Assembly (NCBI GenBank): GCA_025361995.1 | Contig: JANYIP010000124.1 | Span: 1 to 6,746, forward strand | Direction of reading: 5' to 3' | Length of the DNA stretch: 6,746 bases | From: Streptomycetales bacterium | GTDB taxonomy: Bacteria > Actinomycetota > Actinomycetes > Prado026 | Shown: positions 1 through 5,684 of the stretch, piece after piece | Numbering within the stretch: position 1 is the stretch's first letter | Layout of the letters: each line of letters opens with the position of its first letter | Made by a program: the position numbers and the translations under genes | Notes under the pieces: model-generated | The model's database searches: none | What the model saw: only the letters and a program-made list of their open reading frames with translations | What the model was told of the DNA's origin: nothing

Positions 1-167
1 AGGACGTTGGGCGTCCAAGAGACCGGTGTCGCGCTGACCAGCCGGTCCTGGGCCAGCTGGACGGCAAGGGCGGGCGAGGCGAGCACCACCGGGACGAGCC
101 CCGCCACCAGAGCGAGCCCGGCGATCCCTGCGACCCGTCGCAGCGGCGACCCCGTCGAACCGGTCAT
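1..167 (-). CDS. N-terminus of a secreted protein (partial, runs off the left edge)
   Basis: Reading the minus strand from the ATG at 167-165 gives 55 open codons up to the window edge. The product begins MTGSTGSPLRRVAGIAGLAL, followed by more hydrophobic residues and the sequence SPALA at residues 31-35. This is a classic Sec signal peptide: a short polar stretch with two arginines (residues 10-11), a hydrophobic core at about residues 12-30, and an AxA-type signal peptidase I site, with cleavage expected after Ala35. The mature part seen (VQLAQDRLVSATPVSWTPNV) is too short to assign a family. Its A-T-P-V-x-W-T-P-N-V wording faintly recalls the start of repeat-rich extracellular proteins of actinobacteria, which is only an impression. 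A purine-rich GGTGGGGAC lies just upstream of the ATG as a weak ribosome binding site. The gene is divergent from the plus-strand gene at 380 and shows no link to the dehydratase operon. The coding call is good; the function is unknown. Confidence 0.72.
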   Translation of the reverse strand, partial: MTGSTGSPLRRVAGIAGLALVAGLVPVVLASPALAVQLAQDRLVSATPVSWTPNV

Positions 168-286
168 GAGTCCCCACCCAGGTCAGCGATCGCGGCGCGG
201 CCCAGCGGGTCTTTGCGCTCACGTACACCATTCAGCCCAATACCCCCTTTGGTAACCGGCCGAACGCATGACCTGGGACAGCGAAG

Positions 287-316
287 CGTGACGCCGTGAC
301 TACACCGGGCCGTGAC
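287..316 (+). repeat. Three phased CGTGAC direct repeats
   Basis: CGTGAC occurs at 287-292, 295-300 and 311-316, with start-to-start distances of 8 and 16 bp, so all three fall on one 8-bp period. The second and third copies extend to CCGTGACT (294-301 and 310-317). They sit in the divergent gap, about 65-90 bp before the ATG at 380, where an operator could lie. The repeat is seen directly; a regulatory role is inference and chance is possible with such a short word. Confidence 0.35.
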
Positions 317-366
317 TGTCGATCCCGCCCGCAGGTGGGTACGTTGGTGTGCGGAGTCCTGCGACC

Positions 367-373
367 GAGGGAG
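367..373 (+). promoter_or_regulatory. Ribosome binding site that fixes the start at 380
   Basis: GAGGGAG lies 6 nt before the ATG at 380-382. The same frame is open back to a GTG at 296, but that codon has no comparable purine-rich site, so this element favours the ATG at 380 as the true start. Confidence 0.6.
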
Positions 374-379
374 CTGAGC

Positions 380-877
380 ATGCCGTCGAGGGGCACCATC
401 TTGATCCTGGTCGACCCGGTCGACCAGTGCATCACACCCCAGGGCGCGACCCGCGGGGAGCGGTTGCTCGCCCGGCTGCACGGAACACGCCTCGACCACG
501 CGCTCGTGGCCGGCGCCTCCCCCGAGGCCAGCGCCGAGCTTGCCCTACGTGGACAGTCACTGGTACGTCCGCGGGAACGCCGCGCGTTGGCGCGCTCGGT
601 GCTTCGGCTGCTGGCCGAGTCCCACCGCCCGGCCCCGCGGCTCTTCCGTTCCGGGTCGCCGATCAGGCGTGACCGGATACGCGCCGCCGCCGCCGAGCTC
701 CAGTCCCTCGTCGAGCACCTGCTCGCGCCGGTGCCCGTGTCTGCCCGCGGAGTCGCGCACGTCACGGTCCTGCTCAGCGACGGCTCGGGTCCGCTGTACC
801 ACCCGGGCAGCAGCGAAGACCTGCGCAGCCACATCCTGCGGGCCATCAACGCACTGGACCCGCTGCACGACTGGTAG
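380..877 (+). CDS. Uncharacterised arginine-rich actinobacterial protein, 165 aa
   Basis: The product has 165 residues from the ATG at 380, which has a good ribosome binding site, to a TAG at 875-877. It opens with a short hydrophobic strand (TILILVDPVD, residues 6-15), followed by a helical, arginine-rich region at about residues 25-80 with alanine- and leucine-rich stretches. A C-terminal part at about residues 115-165 contains a predicted strand (VAHVTVLLSDGSG) and a closing helix. No signal peptide or membrane segment is visible, so it should be cytoplasmic. The build (LxARLxxxRLDxAL, then PRxRRALARxVxRLL) resembles a group of small hypothetical proteins that I associate with actinobacteria, but I know of no function. 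It is convergent with the dehydratase operon, with 10 bp between the two stop codons, and is not part of it. No terminator hairpin is evident in that short gap. A start at GTG 296 would add 28 residues with no family-like features. Confidence 0.75.
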   Translation: MPSRGTILILVDPVDQCITPQGATRGERLLARLHGTRLDHALVAGASPEASAELALRGQSLVRPRERRALARSVLRLLAESHRPAPRLFRSGSPIRRDRIRAAAAELQSLVEHLLAPVPVSARGVAHVTVLLSDGSGPLYHPGSSEDLRSHILRAINALDPLHDW

Positions 878-887
878 CGAGACGGCG

Positions 888-2609
888 TCAACGACCGGCC
901 AGCAGGGTCAGCCCGTACGCGACGGCGTAACGGTGACCCAGCACACCGGCGACATCGCCCCGCCCGACCGAGACTCCGGGCAGGGCGGGCCGCAGCAGGC
1001 CGACGAGCTCGCTGTCGGCCGCTGCACCGCCCACCAGGAGCAGGTCGTCACCATGGCTGCCGGCTTCGATCGAGGTCAGCGCGCGGACCACGTTGTCAGC
1101 GAGCACCCGCTGCTTGGTACGCAGCCGCAAGGCACGCCACTCGGCCGGGGCGAGCGACCCGCCGAACGGCAGCAGCCCGGCCGGCCCCGGGACGACGAGC
1201 GAGCCGACCCCGGCGGACGGGGCTGGGGCGTCCAAGAACGTACGGGTCCCGTCCTCGGCGAGAAGGACCTGCGGTGCCTCCAGCCGCGAGCAGGGGCCCC
1301 GCTTGACCCAGTCCGCCGCCCCCCGCGGAAGTCCCAGGAACGCCGCGACCGAGACCGTCAGCAGCTCTCCGGCGCCCGCGACGACCACCTCACCACCGCC
1401 GGGTCCGATCACGTCGACCGTGCCTCCACCGAGGTCGACAACCGTCACCGACAGCCGTACCCCCGGCGTGCTCGCAGCCCCCGCCCGGGCCGCAGCCGCC
1501 TCGGTGGCCACGAGGTGCACCGGGTGCCCGAGCTCCGCCGCCAGCGCGGCCAACGGGTCGACCAGAGCGGTCCCGGCAGTCAGTGCCGCCACGACGAAAG
1601 CCCGCGCGGTGGCCGGGTCCACCCGGGCGGCCACCGAGCTGGCGACCTCAGCGAGTTCGACCAGCCAGAGGTCGTCGACCGTGACGTCGCAGTCGGTGTC
1701 GCGTCCTGCACCCGCGCGCCAGCCGGACACCGCGCCGACACCCATCGACGCCACGACCGAGCCGATGCCTGCGGCCAGGAGGACCCGTTCCGCCGAGCCG
1801 CGAAGGGCCAGCGACCCGGCGTCGCTCCCACCACCACCGGCAGCGCGCTGCGCAAGCAGTGCCACCACACCTCGGCTCGCCGACCCCAACGCCTGCGCCA
1901 CCCGGCCCGCGTCCCCGCGCTCCTCGGTGGACAGCCCCAGCAACGACGACAACCGGATGGGATCGGTCAGGTGCTGGACCGGGTGACCCGCCGGCCCGAC
2001 CTCGACGGCCACCAACAGAGCACCGGTGAGCCGGTCGATGTCGACCTCATCGACCACGGGTACCTGGCCGGACAGCATCGCCGGGAGGCGGGCTGAGACC
2101 AGGACGCCCTCGTCGTCGGCGAGCAGCAGGCCGCGCACGTCGGCGCCCGCGTCCAGCCAGCTCCGGGTCAGCGCCGCAGTCGCCGAGTACCCGGTACCAG
2201 CCGGGGCCAGCAGGACGACCGCCCTGCCCAGCACCGGAGTCGCATCGAGCCGGACCGGAACGCCCACCGCAGTCCCGAGCCCGCCGGGAGTCGCGCCGCC
2301 GACCGGCACCACAGCCAGCCGACCCGTCGCCGGGGCCGCCTCCGCGAGGCTGGCAGACCGGGTGTCGACCGGTCGCAACGGCGCCGCCGCGACGAGGTCG
2401 ACGCGGCGACCGAGTCGCTGCTCGAGCCGCCGGACCAGCACCGCCGCCCCGCGGATCGAGGCTTCGGACCCCTTGGTCGACCGGGTCGGAGCCCGATCCC
2501 AGGCAAGCGGTTGCGCAGCGACCTCACCTGCCCCGCCACCGCCCGGAGACAGCTCGACGACGACCACCTCGGTCGTGGTGTTGCCGACATCCACCCCGGC
2601 CACGAGCAT
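888..2609 (-). CDS. pduG: Diol/glycerol dehydratase reactivase, large ATPase-like subunit (DdrA/PduG/GdrA type)
   Basis: A 573-residue protein of the diol dehydratase reactivase family. Such factors use ATP to release inactivated cobalamin from the dehydratase so that fresh adenosylcobalamin can bind. The N-terminus (VAGVDVGNTTTEVVVV, about residues 3-18) is the first phosphate loop of the actin/Hsp70-like ATPase fold. VVDLGGGTVDV (390-400) is the second, and LLLVGGAAADSEL (523-535) fits the adenosine motif. The swivelling domain lies at about 95-260. Aligned from memory to Klebsiella DdrA, the metal ligands Thr105, Asp166 and Asp183 correspond to Thr107 (ATPGG), Asp166 (DDEGVL) and Asp187 (VVDEV). 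The C-terminus (GRGDVAGVLGHRYAVAYGL) also matches. The chain is somewhat shorter than the roughly 610 residues of DdrA, mostly in the middle. The start at ATG 2609 overlaps the small-subunit stop by one base and lacks a clear ribosome binding site. The partner small subunit (DdrB) is not in the window. The family is certain; preference for glycerol or propanediol enzyme cannot be told. Confidence 0.93.
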   Translation of the reverse strand: MLVAGVDVGNTTTEVVVVELSPGGGGAGEVAAQPLAWDRAPTRSTKGSEASIRGAAVLVRRLEQRLGRRVDLVAAAPLRPVDTRSASLAEAAPATGRLAVVPVGGATPGGLGTAVGVPVRLDATPVLGRAVVLLAPAGTGYSATAALTRSWLDAGADVRGLLLADDEGVLVSARLPAMLSGQVPVVDEVDIDRLTGALLVAVEVGPAGHPVQHLTDPIRLSSLLGLSTEERGDAGRVAQALGSASRGVVALLAQRAAGGGGSDAGSLALRGSAERVLLAAGIGSVVASMGVGAVSGWRAGAGRDTDCDVTVDDLWLVELAEVASSVAARVDPATARAFVVAALTAGTALVDPLAALAAELGHPVHLVATEAAAARAGAASTPGVRLSVTVVDLGGGTVDVIGPGGGEVVVAGAGELLTVSVAAFLGLPRGAADWVKRGPCSRLEAPQVLLAEDGTRTFLDAPAPSAGVGSLVVPGPAGLLPFGGSLAPAEWRALRLRTKQRVLADNVVRALTSIEAGSHGDDLLLVGGAAADSELVGLLRPALPGVSVGRGDVAGVLGHRYAVAYGLTLLAGR

Positions 2610-2977
2610 CAGCGCAGCAGGCCCCGCCGCTCGTACACCTGGGCTGCCTCGCGGAAGAGTGCGGCACTACGCGCGGCGCCGGCCGCCTCCAGCCTGGCAG
2701 CGTGGTCGAGCAGCTCGGCCGCGGTCGACCGGCGCGGGCGCAAGGCTTCGTAGAGCGCCAGCACCTCGGCGTCCGGCAGGGCGGCGAGCTCGGCAGCCCG
2801 CCTGAAGTTCTCGGCCAGCTGCGGGTTGGCGTGGTCAGCGGCCACCTGCGCCTGGTGCTCCAGGGTGTCCGGGTGGATGCGTACGTCGGTGATGTCGACG
2901 TCGCCGTCACGGACCCGCTCGAGGGTGATCTCCGCCGGGTCACGACCCGACGCACCGACCGCCTGGTGCGCGCTCAT
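2609..2977 (-). CDS. pduE: Diol/glycerol dehydratase small (gamma) subunit, N-terminally short
   Basis: A 122-residue small subunit of the adenosylcobalamin-dependent diol/glycerol dehydratase, which packs against the large subunit in the heterohexamer-like complex. The match to PduE-type chains is plain along its length: LERVRDGDVDITDVRIHPDTL (residues 19-39), LAENFRRAAELAALPDAEVL (54-73), then the highly conserved YEALRPRRSTAAELL (76-90) and FREAAQVYERRGLL (108-121). Klebsiella/Salmonella PduE has about 173 residues; the difference is at the N-terminus, where about 40-50 residues, including the amphipathic extension linked to low solubility or microcompartment encapsulation, are absent. The ATG at 2977 overlaps the stop of the fused subunit (ATGA); the nearest GGAG is 14 nt upstream, so reinitiation by the terminating ribosome is likely. 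It is followed immediately by the reactivase. Confidence 0.95.
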   Translation of the reverse strand: MSAHQAVGASGRDPAEITLERVRDGDVDITDVRIHPDTLEHQAQVAADHANPQLAENFRRAAELAALPDAEVLALYEALRPRRSTAAELLDHAARLEAAGAARSAALFREAAQVYERRGLLR

Positions 2978-5211
2978 CGCTGCACCGCCAGCTCCTGCGG
3001 AGGCTGCGACGGTTCACAGCACCCGCGCTCGATCCCCACCAGGGCCACGACTTTGGTGTGGTAGCGCGCCTCGATCGCCTCGTCGCTGTACGGGTTGCGG
3101 GCCGGCTCGGGCGTCGCGCCCTTGGCATGGCGACCGGCGTTGACGCCGAGCAGGCGGTAGAGCGGCCCATCGATAGACGGCGCCACCGAGTAGAGCTCGA
3201 GGTTCGCCAGCGGCGGCAGGTCACGCCGGTGGATCAGCGCAGTCCCCTTGCCCTGCAAGCCGATCCCGATCCCCGAGCCGGAGAGCCGGGCCGCTCGCAG
3301 CCCGATCATCCCGAGATCGATGGTGTCGTTGACGCGGACCACCCGGCCGAAGCAACCCTCCTCCTCAAGGCCTGCCAGCAGCTCTCGGAGCGCCTCGACC
3401 ACCGTGAGCCCGGACAGCGTCACCCACACCTCGCGAGCGACCGCGGGCGAGACGCCGACGACCACCTCGCGCGGGTCGCTGCCCGCGACGGCGGGACCGA
3501 CGACGCGCAGCTGGTCGCTGCGGTGCCCGGCCTGCTCGCGGCGCAGGTCCTCGACCGACCGCTGCTGGCGGACGGCGTCGATCTCCGCCTGCCGGTCGGG
3601 CGTGGGCAGGTAGCCCGTACCCGGTCCGGCGTAGTCGTTCGGGTCGGTGATCAGCGACAGCACCCGCATCGACTCGTCGAAGATCGCCGCCGTCTGCAGG
3701 TAGTCACCGGCGACCCGCGCCTTCAGCATGTCGAGCACCCGACCGGCCTCGACCTCGAAGCCAGTCTCGTACAGCGCCGCGACCACGTCGAGCATCGTGA
3801 CCGCCGTCTCGCGGATGATCCGGGACGCGATCAGCGGCGCCATCAGCTCTGCCGCCGGGACGTCCTTGGACCCGGCGGCATCGACCGCCTGAGCCGCCCA
3901 GTCGTCGCCGAAGTCGGCCAGCCCGAGGTGCCGGTAGACCGCGCGCACCGCCTCCACCGCCCGGGTGCGCAGCGCAGCGACGTGCGGCTCAGCCGCCGTC
4001 CGCAGGCCACCGTCGACACCCCAGTCGCGCTGCATCACCAGGAAGTCGTCGATGTCCTCGGCGTTCCACTGGCTGGGGCCGAACATGTTGTCGTAGCGCT
4101 GGATCGACCCGAACCCGCTGCACACGTAGTCGGAGCCGGCCAGCAGGATCGGCAGCGTCCGTGAGGTCCGTCGCACGTCGGACTCCGACATCAGGGCGTC
4201 GTTGCCCGTGCACGCCTCGAGCCCGCGAGCCATCACCATCACGTTCTCGGACATCAGCGACCGCACGCCACCCGGGACAGAACCGGCCACTGATGCCGAG
4301 TCGATACCACCGTTCTGCACACCCTGTGCGCCGATCGCCCGGGCGAGCGCCACACAGCGCGACTCGAGGTAGAACATCGAGCGGCCCTCGGCTCCCCCCA
4401 TCAAGGCCTCCGCACCACCCCCCGACGTCACCCGCATCTTGACCCCGCGCGAGGCGTACGCCGACGTCAGGAAGGCCTTTGACCACGGGGTGTCGTCGCC
4501 GTCCACGAAAACCTGCTCGGTGCCGTATAGCGACACTGTCTCGGCGTACGACACCAGGCCCCGCATGCCCATCTCGAGCTCGAGCGCCTCCTCGACGGAG
4601 CACTGGACCAGCACGCCCGGCGAGCCGACAGCCGCCCCGATCGACACCGCCACCGCATTGGACGGGGCGTCGCCGAGCACCGGCACGGTCGTCTCCACCT
4701 CGCGGAACCCGAACGCCGCCGCGGTCGCCGCATCGGCCGCGAGCAGCAGCGGGTCGTCGGACCGGTTGGTGACGTGGGCCTGGTTGCTCGGGGTACGCCG
4801 GGCCCGCAGCTTCGTCATCGCCAGGCCGAGCTCGACCGGGCGCAGCAGGGCGAGGCAGCTGGCCAGCTTGGCCGGCGTCATCCCGGCCGCCAGCCGGACG
4901 AGCTCGGCCCGCGGGACGTTCGGGTCGACGCACATCCGGGCGTACGCCAGGTCGGTGGTCGCCATCGCCTCGGCGGCGACGGCCAGGTCGAGCCCGTGCC
5001 GGGCGATGAACTCGTCGAGGATGTCGAAGTCCGCGGCCGACCGGGAGTCCATCTCGATCACCCGGCCACCGGCGTCGATGACCAGCGAGGGCACCGGGTC
5101 GGCCGGGGAGTTGAAGGCGATCAGGCCGATCGACGCGTCCTCCACCGCGAAGCCGTCCAGGTTTACCCGCTGCGCGTCCATGAAGCGGAACCGCCCGATC
5201 ACGTTGGTCAT
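2974..5211 (-). CDS. pduCD: Adenosylcobalamin-dependent diol/glycerol dehydratase, fused large + medium subunits
   Basis: A 745-residue chain carrying the large (alpha) subunit at about residues 1-545 and the medium (beta) subunit at about 580-745, joined by a charged linker (about 545-580). The enzyme turns a 1,2-diol (1,2-propanediol, glycerol or similar) into an aldehyde by a B12 radical mechanism. Aligned from memory without gaps (offset +3) to Klebsiella oxytoca diol dehydratase, all substrate and metal residues are kept: Gln144, His146 (RRTPSNQAHVTN), Glu173, Glu224 (YAETVSLYGTE), Gln299, Asp338 and Ser365. The medium part has the cobalamin-contacting run RLSGSGIGIGLQGKGTALIH (641-660), with Asp632 and Lys655, and ends PPQEL like PduD. 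Odd features are the fusion itself, absence of the PduD N-terminal targeting peptide, and pocket changes Ser301 to Asp304 and Gln336 to Ala339. ATG 5211 overlaps the preceding stop and has GGAGG at 5216-5220 four bases upstream. Family is certain; the substrate is not known. Confidence 0.96.
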   Translation of the reverse strand: MTNVIGRFRFMDAQRVNLDGFAVEDASIGLIAFNSPADPVPSLVIDAGGRVIEMDSRSAADFDILDEFIARHGLDLAVAAEAMATTDLAYARMCVDPNVPRAELVRLAAGMTPAKLASCLALLRPVELGLAMTKLRARRTPSNQAHVTNRSDDPLLLAADAATAAAFGFREVETTVPVLGDAPSNAVAVSIGAAVGSPGVLVQCSVEEALELEMGMRGLVSYAETVSLYGTEQVFVDGDDTPWSKAFLTSAYASRGVKMRVTSGGGAEALMGGAEGRSMFYLESRCVALARAIGAQGVQNGGIDSASVAGSVPGGVRSLMSENVMVMARGLEACTGNDALMSESDVRRTSRTLPILLAGSDYVCSGFGSIQRYDNMFGPSQWNAEDIDDFLVMQRDWGVDGGLRTAAEPHVAALRTRAVEAVRAVYRHLGLADFGDDWAAQAVDAAGSKDVPAAELMAPLIASRIIRETAVTMLDVVAALYETGFEVEAGRVLDMLKARVAGDYLQTAAIFDESMRVLSLITDPNDYAGPGTGYLPTPDRQAEIDAVRQQRSVEDLRREQAGHRSDQLRVVGPAVAGSDPREVVVGVSPAVAREVWVTLSGLTVVEALRELLAGLEEEGCFGRVVRVNDTIDLGMIGLRAARLSGSGIGIGLQGKGTALIHRRDLPPLANLELYSVAPSIDGPLYRLLGVNAGRHAKGATPEPARNPYSDEAIEARYHTKVVALVGIERGCCEPSQPPQELAVQR

Positions 5212-5684
5212 CCACCCTCCCCCGGCGCCTCGGCGGCCTCCTGCAGGGCAAAAGCAGCCTCCTGCACGGCAAAAACTGTGGCGCCCGCGGATGCCGCGGC
5301 GAGGTCCTCGTCAGCGGTGCCGCCGCTGACCCCGATCCCGCCGACCACCCGACCGGACGACCACAGCGGAAGCCCACCGGCGAAACAGATGTAGCGTCCG
5401 CCAGCCGCCGAGCTCATGCCGACCAGCGGACCCCCGGGGGCCACCATCGGCGCGAGCTCGTGGGTGCCGATCCGGTGCGCCACCGCGGTGAACGCCTTGT
5501 CGGGTGCGAGAACCGGGCCGGCGATCTCGGCGCCGTCCATCCGCTCGAACGCCACCAGGTGGCCACCTGCGTCCACCACAGCCACCGAGACCAGCGCCCC
5601 CTGCTGGGCCGACGAGGCCAGCGCCGCGGCCACCAGGTGGCGAGCGAGCGCCAGGTCGATCTCGGTACGCGTCACGCGGACCAT
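5208..5684 (-). CDS. HbpS/GlcG-family (DUF336) protein, like the C-terminal domain of PduO
   Basis: A 158-residue single-domain protein of the HbpS/GlcG (DUF336, PF03928) family. Family hallmarks are VSVAVVDAGGHLVAFERMDGA (residues 32-52), PDKAFTAVAHR (61-71), a Gly-rich FAGGLPLWSSGRVVGGIGVS (101-120) and GGTADED (121-127). Members bind heme or have unclear accessory roles; the same domain forms the C-terminal half of PduO, whose N-terminal half is a cobalamin adenosyltransferase. That kinship fits its place next to a B12 enzyme. His16 in the first helix (ALARHLVAAAL) is a possible heme ligand by analogy with PduO, not shown. The adenosyltransferase half is absent. The tail (residues 137-158) is built of a 7-residue repeat. 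ATG 5684 is chosen because AAGGTG (5695-5700) precedes it by 10 nt; GTG 5675, three codons later, would give a 4-nt GTGA overlap with the hydrolase stop and is an alternative. The frame is open back to 6023, but that part overlaps the hydrolase and is a shadow. Confidence 0.9.
   Translation of the reverse strand: MVRVTRTEIDLALARHLVAAALASSAQQGALVSVAVVDAGGHLVAFERMDGAEIAGPVLAPDKAFTAVAHRIGTHELAPMVAPGGPLVGMSSAAGGRYICFAGGLPLWSSGRVVGGIGVSGGTADEDLAAASAGATVFAVQEAAFALQEAAEAPGEGG
5236..5277 (-). repeat. 21-bp tandem duplication inside the DUF336 gene
   Basis: Two adjoining 21-bp units (5236-5256 and 5257-5277) match at 18 of 21 positions, both beginning GCCTCCTGCA on the plus strand. On the coding strand they encode successive 7-residue units VFAVQEA and AFALQEA, followed by a diverged AEAPGEG. 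This lengthens the C-terminal helix of the protein. It is a local duplication, not a mobile element. Confidence 0.8.

Larger units (their letters stand above)
168..379. other. Divergent intergenic region
   Basis: This gap of about 210 bp separates the minus-strand secreted-protein gene from the plus-strand gene at 380 and must hold the promoters of both. Open frames crossing it are continuations of shadows and show no start with a good ribosome binding site. A TACGTT at 340-345 fits the TANNNT form of a -10 box and would put a transcript start about 28 nt before the ATG at 380, but its -35 partner is poor, so this is only a candidate. Three CGTGAC copies lie at 287-316. I see no cobalamin-riboswitch core, tRNA or convincing terminator hairpin. 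Confidence 0.6.

Noticed and set aside
296..379. GTG 296 as the start of the 165-aa gene
   Set aside because: It has no ribosome binding site and adds residues without family character; ATG 380 has GAGGGAG at a 6-nt distance.
878..887. A bidirectional terminator between the convergent stops
   Set aside because: The gap is only 10 bp, and I found no convincing hairpin with a T-run around it on either strand.
232..891. A 219-codon minus-strand frame opposite the 165-aa gene
   Set aside because: Ser/Arg-rich with no domain. The plus-strand frame has a good ribosome binding site and more natural protein composition. I cannot exclude it fully because the plus-strand protein is itself uncharacterised.
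540..2096. A 518-codon open frame on the plus strand
   Set aside because: It is antisense to the reactivase and crosses the end of the plus-strand gene in another frame. Its composition (rich in Arg, Gly, Pro, Thr, no domain) is that of a GC-rich shadow, and the reactivase in the opposite strand has clear motifs.
3058..4164. A 368-codon plus-strand frame opposite the dehydratase
   Set aside because: Arg/His/Val-rich antisense shadow without a ribosome binding site or recognisable domain.
4286..4292. GCCACTG, the core of the B12 box of cobalamin riboswitches
   Set aside because: It lies inside the dehydratase coding sequence on the opposite strand to the gene, with no riboswitch surroundings; a 7-base chance match.
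3989..5377. A 462-codon minus-strand frame overlapping the dehydratase
   Set aside because: It lies in another frame of the dehydratase gene and is almost only Arg, Gly, Ala and Pro; the dehydratase frame carries the conserved active-site residues.
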